Shown: positions 22,901-36,300 of the stretch, piece after piece | Numbering within the stretch: the stretch's first letter is position 1 | How the letters are laid out: each line of letters begins with the position of its first letter | NCBI RefSeq assembly: GCF_000003605.2 | Contig: NW_003111474.1 | Coordinates: forward strand, 1 to 42,706 | Length of the DNA: 42,706 bases | Direction of reading: 5' to 3' | From: Saccoglossus kowalevskii | Taxonomy: Eukaryota; Hemichordata; Enteropneusta; Harrimaniidae | Notes under the pieces: generated by a model | Told to the model about the DNA's origin: nothing | Seen by the model: only the letters and a program-made list of their open reading frames with translations | Databases searched by the model: none | Made by a program: the position numbers and the translations under genes

Positions 22901-25018
22901 CATGGATTCCATGGTTTGTACATATATGTGCCTGTAATGAGGTGGCATTTCGTTTCTTAAACTCTACTCTTGGTCCACTCTTAGAATTGCAAAGGGTCAA
23001 AAATTCGCGATCAATATTGACTCTGAGAGGAATCACGAGAAGGTTTGGTCATACAACGTGATAGGTTTAAAGCGATGCATGAATGTGTTTATTTGCCGGA
23101 ATTATCCATCAGCAGATGATCTGTGTTTTACGATCGCAGTTGAGTCGAATCTATATACAAGGCGGAATTTGATAAGTCGAGAATAACCCTCAAGAAAGCT
23201 GCTCTATGATTGGTTGTTTGTGTACAATCGTGTAAGTAGCTTAACATTGATTCTAACATCGTTAGTATATGTTAGATATATATGTTACATGTAGCGTTTT
23301 TTCTACATAAATGTCTTTGTTTGTAAGGCATAATATTGCATTAGGCCTGGCCATTAAACGTGAGCGCACTGGAGAATATAGTATGTCAAGTAACAAGTGA
23401 TGTACAATTTTCAAGAATTCAACTTATTCATCTGTGACTGTGTCTAACGAGAAAACTTGCCTAGCTTGGGTTAGATGCCAGCAATCTATACAATACCTAG
23501 CCCTACCCGCTGATTCAAACAAAGATTTGTTTAAATATAGAGAACGCTATTTCTAGATGGGAAGTAAAATGAATGTATGCGTTCAAATTTTATCAAAAGA
23601 TTCAAATTATAGGAAAATCCGTTAATGAAAATAGATGTCTTGAATACAGATACAGAATTTCAAATTGGGAATCTAAAGATAAGGAAATCACTAGTATATA
23701 AATATGAAACTCAAAAGCATAATTAAATTATTACTGATCATCTAACCGAATTATCCATCGTATACAATAGTTGGGAAAGAATTCTCTGGACTCTGGATCT
23801 TGGCTAAGTAGCAAAGTGGTGGCTATTTACAATATTCATACATACAAACAATGTCGGTTTATAAGTTATAATTATTTGATAACATAATAACATTATTTAG
23901 TTTACTGAACAATGGTTCATATGATCAAGAGCCATATAAAATATTAAAAATTCATATATTATAAATTAAAATAATCAATAATTAATTACTACGTTGGTAT
24001 CTTTATACACCACATCAATTTCCCATTGAATAATATCTCTTTTTGTTAACAAAGCTGAATAATAATAATTTTACATATTTGATTGATAGCTTACACGTCA
24101 GTTTCAGAGGATTTTTAGTTCAACGATATATATTTCAAAAAGTAATGACATTGCAATGAGAACATAGTATTTCAATTTTTGGCTGCCATATTTATTCATT
24201 TGTATGCGGCAGAACTATTTAAAAAAAAGTACAATGAAGCCCGATATTTCAATTTCACCATCACACTCATATTAGCTCATATCGTTGATTTCAATGGACA
24301 ATCTATATATTAGTAAATATATCATGGTGACATCTGAACTTGAGATTAAAGAAACCATAGAATCAATGGCATCTTCTTCTACTTCTTCTTCTTCATATTG
24401 AGACCTTTACTTTGGGAGTGGTATTTTACTGAAAAAATGTGAAATGATTAAACATCTCGTTTGTTATGCAGAAAGGCAAGCATTAGATTGACTCCCAAAA
24501 ACCCCCATCTTTCATCACGTTAATCGCAATGGCAGCACGACACGGTAGATTTCGATTAGTGGAATAGTTAGTAAAAGCCCTTCGGTATGGTGACTGATCG
24601 ATATCTCATTAACGGGTGCGAAGTGGTAAATAACGTAGACATGTCACACTAATAACACTAATCAATACAACTACCCACGCACTCTGTATTAACTAATAGG
24701 TAGTAATGCACACTTCAGTTGCCAGTGTTAACGAAGTCACCATCTTGAGTCCCATCATGCCTTATTTATGAAGCTGTCGCTGTAGCATATGTGAATTTAT
24801 TCATTTAAATAGGTCTTGGAACTACTTTGCTGAATTTTGTGATTATTTACACTCGCAATACTTACGCAATACAAAAGGTATTATGTCTTGAAGCTATTAT
24901 AACACATACATGAAGGCGGGTATATAATCTGTCGAGTCATCAATTTAGCGGTCAAATGTTATTTCCATCCAGCGGCAATATTATCTCTCAGCAAATTGAA
25001 TGGCGATAAAACGTAGTA
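19973..25018. other. 5-kb AT-rich stretch without recognised genes
   Basis: No coding, RNA or transposon signal is supported. Small items: a 14-bp perfect palindrome agaagtatacttct (22146-22159), a CRE-like TGACGTCA (21976-21983), and a (TTC)-rich run near 24372-24394. Open frames are all about 60 codons or fewer and lack motifs. Confidence 0.55.
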
Positions 25019-25122
25019 AACATCCTTATTCCTCGAGGACAACACGGATCAGGATGAACTGACGACAGATCCTGGTGAAATGCAAACATGATCTCTTAAC
25101 CTCGAGGGAAATAAGAAATGTT
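25019..25122. repeat. 104-bp foldback with ends of about 20 bp
   Basis: The left end (AACATCCTTATTCCTCGAGG, 25019-25038) is matched in reverse complement by the right end (25100-25122, CCTCGAGG through aatgtt), with two or three extra bases in the right arm. The interior contains ggatcaggat / atcctgg, a second inverted pair. The size and layout suit a miniature foldback element, or an AT/GC hairpin of other origin. No target duplication was seen and there is no second copy in this window. Confidence 0.6.
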
Positions 25123-26530
25123 CTAACAACTGCCACGCCCTCCAACTCGTGATTCGTATTCACGATTTCATCATTTTGTCTTAACTCGTTGATTGACATT
25201 TAGTTGTTACCCGGATTCAGTAATCTTTCGTATAGATTTAGCCTAGTCATTAGGTTTACACCATAGCGCGTTCATTACACTACGTGCCGTGAGAGAAACA
25301 CGGGTTAGGCTAACATGTCGCACATTACATGTAGGCGTCTGGTGAATTTATTACTCATTCGGTTTAATTGGAAATAAACATGTATGTCTAGACAATTACA
25401 ACAGTTTCCATTCTGCGGAGACTAGAAGAGTGGTATTATCATGTTTTCAAACATCACAATATGATGTGTATGTTTATTGCTAATTGGTTTACACAGCGGG
25501 AGGAAATGAGAGGTAATTCTGTAACACCCTACTCCGCGACCGCACTATGATTATATCAAATCGGTAACGGAAACACAACACACACAAGCCAATTGGCAAT
25601 ATAAAGTAGGTTCACATTAGAAAATAAGGCAGGCCTTAGGCTTACCTAAATTGTAGGCTTGACTAATTCGTGTGTGTACACAAACTTGAATATCATATAT
25701 TTAGATCGACCCTGATTGTTATCGCCAGTTGGCCGGCCTAACTACAGTATGTACAAGCGCTAGATTACCTAATCGAATCTATCCTTGACTAAATACGTAA
25801 ATTAGTTCATGGCCTCTGTCTTAAAACCTTACAACGATGGTTGTGTGAGAGAAGTAAAATGAGCTTTCAAGAAAACAAAATCACTATATGAAAGGAAGAC
25901 CACATTCAAAGAGATTTGAAATAGAGGGAAAGGCAGTACAAGTGAGAAGAAAGTTAAGATGTCCGTGGGCTGATTTTAAATCGGCGGTTGACAACATCAT
26001 AGTTGTTCTCAAAACTATTTGTGTGTATTTATCTACTACACAGGTTTTACCACTGTCGCCGACGATTCAAAACAAATCATATCCAAAATCAAATTGAACC
26101 AATCGTTTATGCCCACACTTCCCACCATCCACGATTCAAATTAGAAGAGAATCATGGAATAATGCACCAAGATTTGCGACATAAATACAGAAAAAAAGCC
26201 GGAGAAAAATAACACGTTGAGGTCCGCCATGTTGGGCACTCCTGACGTCATAGATATACTCTAAAGAAAAGAGGGCGCTTTAGGCCGGCCTAAATAATGA
26301 CGTTTACACTGTTTGAAAGCAAACCAAAGTGTAATCTTGTTTATTAAACAAACACAAAATTGGGGCCTGTCTAAGTCGTCGCTTACCGTAATGAATGATC
26401 TAGAATCCAATAGCTTAGTATTCTGACCTAGGTTTAAGTCGATGCGTTAAAATAGACATTGTGTGTGGTTCTAAATTATGTTGGGGGACTTATTTTGAAG
26501 AGCTAATTCGATTTGACTAGAAGTGTAATG
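25123..26530. other. AT-rich stretch with GC-richer patches
   Basis: No gene is confirmed. The open frame from 25888 (69 codons, beginning MKGRPHSKRFEIEGK) looks slightly more protein-like than its neighbours, but has no known motif or clear splice sites. Patches with aggcct/ggccggcc motifs occur at 25620-25745 and 26270-26295. A CRE-like TGACGTCA is at 26243-26250. Confidence 0.4.
26279..26294. repeat. 16-bp perfect palindrome
   Basis: TTTAGGCCGGCCTAAA is a perfect palindrome built on ggccggcc. A related ttggccggcctaa lies near 25730. It could be a dyad binding site or chance; nothing nearby decides. Confidence 0.6.
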
Positions 26531-26635
26531 TAAATAATAAATAATAATAAATAATAATAATAATAATAAAATNNNNNNNNNNNNNNNNNNNNNNNNNNNN
26601 NNNNNNNNNNNNNNNNNNNNNNAATAATAATAATA

Positions 26636-26730
<95 letters not shown>
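26531..26730. repeat. (TAA)n microsatellite spanning an assembly gap
   Basis: TAA units run on both sides of a block of N. On the right they are nearly perfect for about 100 bp, with one variant (gta) near 26640. The two open frames on the minus strand here encode only poly-Tyr or poly-Leu and unknown residues, and are artefacts of the repeat. Confidence 0.97.
26573..26622. other. assembly gap of exactly 50 N
   Basis: Fifty consecutive N lie inside the TAA microsatellite. The round number and repeat context suggest a placeholder for a tract that could not be assembled. The true length is unknown. Confidence 0.95.
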
Positions 26731-26731
<1 letters not shown>

Positions 26732-29700
26732 TATCAATAAAAAGCAAATAACAACTGCTTACATCGCTGGGAGAAAACGGACTGTTTTTGAAGCCATCGT
26801 GCATGGTCCATAGATCATTAAACATTGGCAATACTTGTAAACATTGCAGCCATTGTTTATTTATTATTTGGGCCCCTCCAATCCAGCAGTCACGAATCAG
26901 TAAAACGTTTGCCGTTTTTTTTTCATTTATTTGTCAAATTGTAGGGTACCATTATAAAGTATTAAAATGCAACAGTTACAGTAGCTTGTATATATTAAAA
27001 AAATAAGAAAAACCATTGTTGTAATTCATGAGTGATCTGCCAGCTGCCTACACATGTTTCAACTTCATGACAATTGAAAAGAATAATTTTGTTATGGTTG
27101 GTTATTAAATTAGATGATTTGTATGTATGTTATATTTAGCTTTATGTGTAACATAACGTGCATTATACGCTACAATAATTTTACGGCATGCCAATATTGT
27201 TGATGCCTTTACTTTCAAGTAAGGATACTCTTTACTACAATTATAGCGTATACTTGTATAATTTGTGGATCTAGTTAAAGTTAAAAAGATGTTAATTCGG
27301 ATATTTCACAGAAACACAGGTGAGCAACATTGACTACATAATTCTGTAATGACTGACATTTTTTAACTGACTAGCGTATGAGTGATTAGTTCTAAGCTAC
27401 TTTGTATTGAAGTGATTGTGTGTCGCATCATGTGCGTTCTCTCTATTCAATCAACGTCAAGCATAAATCTCAAGAAGTTTAACTGAGCAAATGCAAGCCA
27501 CTTAGTAGTAACACAGAATCGCAAATCTTTGACGATACGTCCGCTGCGATAAGCCCATTTCTTAGCATGAAAATCGTTGAGCTTTTGGCAGCTATCTATA
27601 ATGAATGTACTCGCCAAACTAGTTAGTAGATAACTCTGTCACTAAGTACTGTTTTCATTACGCACATACACATGATTCAAATGTTAAGCTTTAGCAGCGT
27701 CATTGGGTTCTCAAAAATGTGACCATAAATGCAACGATACACACATGAGTATTGTCGACTCAGCTGTGTACATTACACGTGAAATAGAACAAAGGTGTAG
27801 TATTGTTGCATAATCGTTGCATCGCAGACCTCCTTGCCCTTTGCTTCGGCATTCCAAGATTTTGTTGCGGGTACTGTAATAATATGGGATAGATTACCGT
27901 CATTATTATGTAAACACGTCAGGGTGGTTATCCCTCCATTTATATGTAAAAAAATAAAAAAATAAAAATATCGGAAAATAAGTCAGAGAGTGCATGAACT
28001 ATCACACACGTATATGGTTTATGTTTTGCTAAATAAAAATGAAAGGCATGGCACGTACACCAATCATCAGATGTGAACTCTCTGATATCTGGCGCATTTT
28101 TGCGTGGGTGTGCCATCTTAAGATACGAGCCCTTGCCGACGGCATTGTTCGTTAATGTGATATCTCAATATTTGGTTTGCATTATTTGTTTCACGGCTGA
28201 GGTTTACCAAGCACTTTGAATACAGTCGTTTATAACATCTGTAAATATGCCGCAATAATACAATATACATAAATAGGTAAAATTATTCATAACGCAAACG
28301 TTTTTTATGTAATCAATGTAACATTGATTTGTCTCAAGGAATATTATGATTATTTAACTCGCATGAATAATTGATATATGTCATAAAAACCACGTACAGT
28401 ACATTGATTATCAGTCTTATACTGGTGTGAAGTATTATTCACTTATATTGATCAATCGATTACGTTAACCAACTCATAGCAGAGGCAGTGATTATATAGT
28501 CACGTAGCGGTGTTGAATTGTGATGAATTTCTTACAGAATTTAATTAAAACGATATATCGGAGGTGATGAACAATAAATTTAACAGATGCATATGATAAG
28601 ACATATATCATTATATTTTACAATTCGCTATTCGCAATTAAGCTACTCAATGCTACACGGTGTATCTCTGTTAAAATACCTGCAGTGCTCGGTATGTCCC
28701 TTGGCAATTTTCACAGTACTTGAGTTGTGTGCGATCAGCTCAGCTGACTACGTTAATAAATTCCATTGAAACCTGCCATTTGCCTGAGAGCTATGCTTGG
28801 TGTCCTCCGTCAATGTAAGTGACTAAAGACAGCAGCACTGATTCAGTTTTAACATAACCAGGGTACTTCGATTAAATGGATCTGGATAGTACTTTGCCTG
28901 ATTTCATTCTGATCAACTTGCATCTCTCATCAGCAAGTACCCATCTCATCAAATTAAACATTACCACTAATTGGAATTCTGGGTAGTGTAATTGATATCA
29001 TTGAATTTCATCTTGCCAGTGCAAGTACAATTCCAGGAGCAGTAAATTATACATCTGTATAGGACGATTTGTTCTCAATTTAGCTGAAAAATAACTGAAT
29101 ATGACTGAAACAATTGGTTTATATTATGACAAACCTTTGCCCTTATGTTGCCCACTCGTATATGCTGAATGGATTAGAGAAGAGAGTACGTATTTTAAAT
29201 AAAAACTAAAACGTAGTATTTCTCGTGAAGCATTATCGACATTCTAATATAATTTGTATATGTGTGTGCTCTGAATGACTGACTGCAGGGCAAAATCTGT
29301 AACATTACACACATATAATGTGTCTTACTTTACGTTACGTGCATGGTTGAAAATTATGTAGTAAACGAAATATTGCATGTAGAAGAATAATGATTATATT
29401 TTAATTGTAACCAACGACATAAACTCGGCTCGCCCATAATACATTATTTATCAATTGACTGATGGACATGCTAATTTGAATATGTATTATGTTAATGTCA
29501 ATATGCATTGTATGTGAATCACATTACCTGCAGTGTAGCCATGTTAAACATCAATGCGATAATGTCGTCATAAGATATTTGTAGTAGTTCCCAATTTATT
29601 GAAATGTTTGTAATAATCGTTTCTACATTCTGTGTCACTGAAATAATATTTTTTCCTTAATACACAGTCGTATTCTAATTAGTAATTAGTGGCAGACAAT

Positions 29701-30659
29701 ACAGTTGGCAGTCACTGGCCCGTTATGTATCCCAAAAGACCTTACACTCCAGCACGTTAATAGCATTTGAACAAGAGTTCGTTGTCGTTTGGTTTTCCTT
29801 TTGATAGATTGTTTCTATACTTTTATGAACACATTCCGATTTGCCTAGGTTGGGCTGACTAAGTGTTTTTTTTCTTTTATTTATTTTGTGTTTTTCTAGA
29901 AGACACACATATAGTATTTTAATAGCAGTGCACACATCAATAATTTACTACTATACATTTTATGATTAGAATTGTCGCGAGCTAGTGTTTACTACTATAC
30001 GATGATTTAGTAGAAAAAAAACATATTATAAAATCGATTGACCTAATAACGTTATAATGAAGAATATAAAAAAACTTACAATTCGTGATTCTCCATACTC
30101 TTCTACTGTTTATATAATAAAGTGAGTAAACAGACTTCTGAGGTCTTTTTAGATATATATAAACAATTGAACAAGATTAATGTAACATAATCAATAATTA
30201 CTGCTTATTCTATATTGTTAGCTTCTAAATCTATCTATTGTTAATTTGTCACACAATTCTCTCATGATACTGCTATACTTAATAATTACACCAAGTACGT
30301 TCATTCTAGTTATTATTGGAATCTGTTTCCATGATTTGTAGTAAACTTAGACCTACTTCGACCACCCATAGCTAGAAAATATATAGTGTAGTACTTTTCG
30401 CAGAGGAGTGTTACATTGCTAATCTTTCAATAAATGCATCACACTATCGCCCCCGTTTATTTTAATGGTGACATGAACAGGTCTTGTTGTTAACGTTAAT
30501 TAACTCGGCATTGCACGATTGTAGTGGTTCTCTCAAGAATGTTGAAAGTTTAATACGGACAAAATATGTACATATCTGAAGATATATACATTAGCAATCT
30601 AATGAACTATTGTGTCCTGCATAATGTATAAACAAATTGACACTTTACATGTTATTTAA
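26731..30659. other. AT-rich stretch without recognised genes
   Basis: Nothing supportable was seen beyond A-rich runs such as 27948-27970. Open frames are about 60-72 codons and lack motifs. Confidence 0.55.
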
Positions 30660-30815
30660 AGCGGAAAGGTCGTCACCTGCGCACGCGCGGGAATTGGGTC
30701 CCAAGCGACGATAACAACACACGCTAAAAACGCAAAAGCTCATGGGTAGACGCTTGTTTGTAAACAATCACACAGTATGGTCATCTAACGCATGCGCAGG
30801 TGACGACTCCTCAGG
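30660..30815 (-). mobile_element. MITE-like element, second family, copy 1
   Basis: The ends are GTCGTCACCTGCGCACGCG (near 30669) and, in reverse complement, GAGTCGTCACCTGCGCATGC (near 30811). The 156-bp unit is flanked by TTTAA on both sides (30655-30659 and 30816-30820). This could be a TTAA-type target duplication as made by piggyBac-like transposases. The interior (gtttacaaac, tacccatgag, cgtttttag, gttatcgtcgctt, read in reverse complement) matches the copy at 33224. There is no open frame, so it would need a transposase supplied elsewhere. It is distinctly GC-richer than its surroundings. Confidence 0.85.
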
Positions 30816-30820
30816 TTTAA

Positions 30821-32843
30821 TAGAAATTACGTGTGAATTTTAAAATCTTACAATAACACACATCAATGAAAATAATTCATATTTTAAGATTCAGATACAC
30901 ACCCCACTGTTTTACCATTGTTGTTATGTTTTCCAATAACACTTTAGGTAAGCGCCCATTTTGTCAGTGGTATTATAAGAAGAGGTGAGATGTTATCGCA
31001 ACATTATTTCATGTTCAGTGTAAGGGCATGCACATCCATTCATACACCTTTTTTGACAAAAGAAAAACAAACCTCACACAAAAAAACATTCTCATTTATG
31101 ATTAAGGTGATACATTCCAATGTATATGACCCCTGCCCCCTTTTAATGCAAACATGCTGCACATGTACACACACACACATGGAAATTATGAACATTATTA
31201 TGCAAATTAGTTGAGTGTACCGGATCATCGAATTGTAAATAGACCGATTCAATTGTAATTGCACGTAAATATGCCACTGGTGCTAGTTTGTAAAAGATAG
31301 TTGCAATTTTTAGGAACCCAACCATGAATTTATTTCCCACTGCGATGACATCAAATACTACACCATTTTAATATTTGCTATTTAAGAATGAAATAGTAGA
31401 TATAATTTTACTAATTATAATACCATTGTGAATAAACACACAATTTTCCGTCGTGTATATTTTGTAGGCATGTAGTATGTAGGTGCACACCATAAATGTG
31501 ACGCATGTGTACTCACCGTGATGTATTCCTCTAAAATGCTTCCGTTAGAAAATGACTGGTAAATGCAACTGCACTAGACACGCTGTCTATACCCTGTTAC
31601 GTCATAGTGATATGTATGTCGCTTCAACCCATCGACAACCTAACCAATTACACGATAGCAATCATGGTACCATATGTTATACGTCCACTGACCTCCAGCT
31701 GATCGCCCACGCAATGCAACGTATGGACACGCTGGATAGTGTGTATTCGTTGCGTTGTTATGAATTGCTATGTGTTGTACGTGCACAACATAGCACAAAT
31801 TCAAAACGCACATATTCATGCGTCCATGTTTATGTATATTTCTGGACAAACAATGTCTACCATCCAAATGTTACACATCTGTCAACTCATTACAGTCAGT
31901 AGTTGGCATTTTATGAGAAATTAATAATAGATACTGTTTATAGATGAAATAATATTTATGTTTATTTAAATGTTTGTTTCGCGCTTTTACTATATTGTCT
32001 GACAAATCCGCAAATATATAACGACAGATTTTGTAAGAGAATGTCATAAGCAATTTAAATCTCAACTGCCTTTCTGGTAAAAACAATCGATGCAATATTG
32101 AAAATCATTGATCTGTCACAATCAATAAATGTGAATTACGCAATAAGATCAGTCTTGTTTTGAAACTTTGATACAAATCGACAAAAATATGTGAGCTTTC
32201 TGCAATCACGCAATGTATTGAATGTGTCTCCTCTACAAATAAAAGTGGCAATGCCCAGGGATAGTGCTGACAATTCGAAAAATTATGGAAGATGAATTGA
32301 GCCATGTAAGGGTGGGTATAGCCCCGATGCAACTGAACTAAACTGAAAAACATGACGGTATTTCGACATGCACGGATATTGGTTCAACAATCTCGCCTAT
32401 ATTTAAATTTAAGTGGTCTGAAAGATTGCATGTATGCTCGAGTGGGTCTTTGACACAACACATCGATTTAATTATAGCTAACAATTACAGTAGATTTGAA
32501 AGGTCCAATACACTTAAAGAGTCTCATGTGATTACACATTTCTTCACTTCACTCTAAGACTTTGTCCCAGTGTGTCCGAACAACAAAAACTGACAACATA
32601 AATGTTTATCCCAGGGTTTATCAACACGATCCAATGGTTGATCGTTCATTACAGGTCGGTCGACCGCACTTTTATTGTATGTCAACGCTAGCGTTAGTAT
32701 TGACGTAATGAGAACTATATATACTATTATTAAGAAGATGCACGTTAAGAATTTGTATTTCACGTATTACTTCATAAATATCGTATTCTGCACTATAGCA
32801 GCAAATTACATTGATAAAATATGTTTGACATTTCATTAGGAAG
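30821..32843. other. AT-rich stretch without recognised genes
   Basis: It contains a short AC run (31167-31179) and a tight hairpin at 31767-31794 (gctatgt-ttgt / acaacatagc). The longest open frame (116 codons, 31552-31902) overlaps frames on both strands and shows no domain, so it is not called as a gene. Confidence 0.5.
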
Positions 32844-32913
32844 TCGATATTTTGTATAATTCACATAATTGATATTTTGTATAATTTGCTGACTCGATAT
32901 TTTGTGTAATTTA
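32844..32913. repeat. 25-bp tandem repeat, three units
   Basis: The motif (t)cgatattttgtataatt recurs at about 32844, 32869 and 32894 with only one or two differences, in AT-rich spacers that differ between units. It is a small local array with no implied function. Confidence 0.75.
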
Positions 32914-33223
32914 GATATTTTCTGTCTGGTGTCTTTCAAATCAATATCGTGAAGTTATAATGAGAATATGATTCTACAATACGTACGCAAAGATATACAA
33001 CTGGGATTATTCTGCATAAGGCGTAAATGATATATGTACTTGTATGACATGTAAGTAGATTTCACATTCACACAATATCATTTATTTGTTTTTGACATTA
33101 TTTATTTATTTGTTCAACGTATGTGTCATATTATTATATTATGCTGTGATTCGACACATAATGATTAAAATGCACATATCTGTATCACTATGACAACTAA
33201 TCATTGTTTTGTTAAAATGTCAA
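32914..33223. other. short AT-rich stretch without features
   Basis: Only a short ttatttatttattt run near 33098-33112 was seen. Confidence 0.5.
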
Positions 33224-33375
33224 AGCGGGGGAGTCGTCACCTGCGAATGCGGCAGACGACCATAGAGTGTCGTTGTTTACAAACATGCATCTACCCATGA
33301 GCCCTTGCGTTTTTAGTATGCATTGTTATCGTCGCTTGTGACTCCATTATCGCGCGTGCCGACCACTCAGATTTA
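33224..33375 (+). mobile_element. MITE-like element, second family, copy 2
   Basis: It begins with AGTCGTCACCTGCG (33232-33245). It follows the reverse complement of the 30660-30815 element through gaccata, gtttacaaac, ctacccatgag, ttgcgtttttag, gttatcgtcgctt and cgcgcgtgc. The right end has lost most of the tcacctgc block, so its terminal repeat is damaged. It lies in opposite orientation to copy 1, about 2.4 kb away. GTTAA occurs close to both ends (33211 and 33378), but a clean target duplication is not clear. Confidence 0.82.
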
Positions 33376-36300
33376 TGTTAACCCCCAGTGCTTTGGTGAT
33401 ACCTCGTGGTGGTGATCTGTACTTCCGGAAAGTTAAAACCTATTTATATTATGTGTATCGTGTTGTACAATCCATCATATCCAGAAATTTAAATAAAGAG
33501 AGGGCAGAATGTTTACATATATGGTCGATGTTTTCACGATCGCAATTTTAATTAATGTAAAGCCCCCCATTCCCCATCCTCCCGAGGAGTAGTTTATACT
33601 TCGACGAGATACTGATATTATTGGTTAGGCCACAGGTTCGAATGTGCACATAGAAGAAGTTTCGAGTGTGCACACAACTGAATAACTCTGTTCGTCTTTC
33701 AATGCTTGACACGCTACGAGCACATATAATTTGCCGTGATTACTCTGACCGTTATTGTGTGGATGTCATGAAGATAAATACCTGTATCTACCCAAACTTT
33801 CAATACAAGTCACCTTTTCATTAGCGTTTGACAGGATCAATAGAAATAAGCCTATCGATGATAAATGGTGCGAAAATGACCAACGTTTTAACCCGAACTG
33901 TCGCTAATGGGTTGTATCAAATCTCTATTTCCCGTATATCTCGTGCTTCCTGTTTAGGACCCAGGCCACATATTACTGACATTCAGAGATAACCCATGAA
34001 TTAAAGTGTTGAAAAACGAATGATTCAAATACCACGTTTATAAAAATAAACAGTACGGCGTTTTCATATTTGCATAGAGCGTAGAATAACGATTATGTTA
34101 CTGCTCTCTGAAGTTGTACACAATCCCTATACGACAATACATACGTTTCATTTAATTCTTCAGGACATATCAGAGTTCCAGCAAACCCAAGGATGTAGTA
34201 AATGCTAATACTGGTTAGTAATGCGACGTTTTCAAACACATATATTATCCATCTCGCAAACAATCTGTGGTATAGAACATTATTTGTTTGACTAACCATT
34301 AATTGTTGAATATTACATGGGTTAATTGTATTAATTTAAATACATTTCCATCACTGTTAATCTAGTATAGTTAATATGACGTAATATCAATATAACTTCT
34401 GTGAAGGCGGTACACTTACTGTATGTTTAAGTCACGCACATGTATGTTAATCTATAAAAACGGAATACACTAATTGAAGACGTCCGGTATATACAATTGC
34501 TGATCTAAATAGGAAACTCTTAGGAATAGTGTTAGCCAACCTGTTCCAGAACGATATAGTTCATTGTATACGATATATTACGGTGATTTGTCTCACAAGG
34601 TGAATGTGTAACCTGCGTCTTGCTGGTGGTTCCATAAATAAACATGACCGCACCAATTTCAAAGTGAGTTTGTTTGTTCGCCGGGTACAATGCACAATGC
34701 CATAATAACCTCGTGTCAAAAGGTACAAGAATATTTGCGTGAAAGTCCTATAGTGGCGGCGGTACGCTAAAGCTTGTTATTGCCTGCTTGAAAGCGGACA
34801 TTGTTCTACTGTTCTGGAGATTACCAAGTACATTATTAACGCTTCGGAGGTTATGAAATAGATTACTAGAGACTGATATAATAGTGCTTGGTGCAACCAG
34901 ACATATGTAGGAAACGCAAATCATATATGCCTCAATGGGAGTGATTTATTTTGCAGTGTTGATTGGCCGAATATCACTTTCGAGTTAATAACTGCGTCAT
35001 CAGCAGTAATTCGATGAACTGTTCATCCGTTTCCTGACTTCTCCTCTATACCCAGCAGCTTAGTCAATACTGAACAAGACACGAATTATATTATTAACTG
35101 AGTGCCATACAGTGCATTATGAATCTACGTTTTTGTTTCATATACGAGGATACCCTAGACACGGTCGCTTTAATTCCCGGATTTAAAATCAATGCATTCT
35201 TGAACAAAAGGCTTAATAAAAGCGTAGTATCGTACTGTGCAAGAGTCATAATGTAAACGTTGGTTTAACATTGGTCAAATACAAAATAGTTTCTGAAATG
35301 CCGAACACGGCACCGCAAAACATACCATATTTCGGAATAAAATTATTGGCGAATAGAAAAATAGATCGGCATGTTAATAAATTTGCGTTGTCGACAAAAC
35401 TTAGTCCTTTTAGTTTTTAATAATTTGCCGAGAAATCAAATTCACGATTCACGGTTTTCGTGAGTTATACTGATTGAAACCTAGCGTATTTTTGCGCCAT
35501 CTTCATTGCAATAAATCCCGTCATGCGTTGTTGAGAGAATTGTATCCCGGGTGCGCGCTATACACAACTAAGCTACGGATTACGTAATGTCCTATGTTCG
35601 CACAAACTCTATTGTAACATGAGTAAAATTCAAATGGTTGGACCCAATGGCGATACAGGAAACAACTCAAAAGTATAGTATGCATCTCGGACTATGCTTC
35701 ACAACTAAAATTGATTTCGCAAAATACTAGTACTCTATCTTCGATTGTCGAACAGAGAATCCCACGACTTGATTTTGTGATCCCAAGATGCTGAAAGTGC
35801 ACAACCGAACTACGGAACTGCTCGGCGATGTTCGTGTTCATCTAACAAACTCAGAGTTATGTTTAAAATGTTAAAATATTGTAATTGCAAGGCATGTGAC
35901 AATTGTGAATTGATTATTCACATTGCTTTTGTTACAAGTACAGTGTTTTAATGCGTGACATACGATATGAAAGTTGACTAGTGAGTGAAAGTGAAAGCAT
36001 ACGCGAGCATTATGTAATTTCATGGGCGTGGCAATGTTAACTGTTAGGCTAATCACACTTTTGAATTTGAATGAACGCCAAGCACGCATGTACACACATC
36101 CACATAATAATGTTACATTTGTATCTTTAACAGAAAAAACATTTGTTGTTATAACCTGTTATTACGTGTTTAATCTCGGAAAGAATATTAAATTTAATAA
36201 AACCGACCAGGAACTGTTAACACAATTTTTAAGAATGCTTCTTTTGCTTTCTTTTTAATAGTGATTCTACAATTTCGTATACTGCCATCTGTATCTATCT

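Noticed and set aside
25888-26212. Two overlapping plus-strand frames of 69 codons, one beginning MKGRPHSKRF
   Set aside because: Short, without a recognised motif or reading-frame conservation evidence; not enough to call an exon.
26471-26831. Minus-strand frames of poly-Tyr and poly-Leu with unknown residues
   Set aside because: Artefacts of the TAA repeat and the N gap.
31767-31794. Tight hairpin gctatgt-ttgt / acaacatagc as a possible microRNA precursor
   Set aside because: The stem is only about 11 bp with a 6-base loop, too short for a microRNA precursor.
31552-31902. Longest plain open frame on the plus strand, 116 codons
   Set aside because: Open frames on both strands overlap it, it has no recognised domain, and its length is within chance for 42 kb.
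33601-33660. tRNA or SINE promoter suggested by GGTTAGG and GGTTCGAATG
   Set aside because: The two boxes are about ten bases apart, far too close for a tRNA, and no cloverleaf can be drawn.
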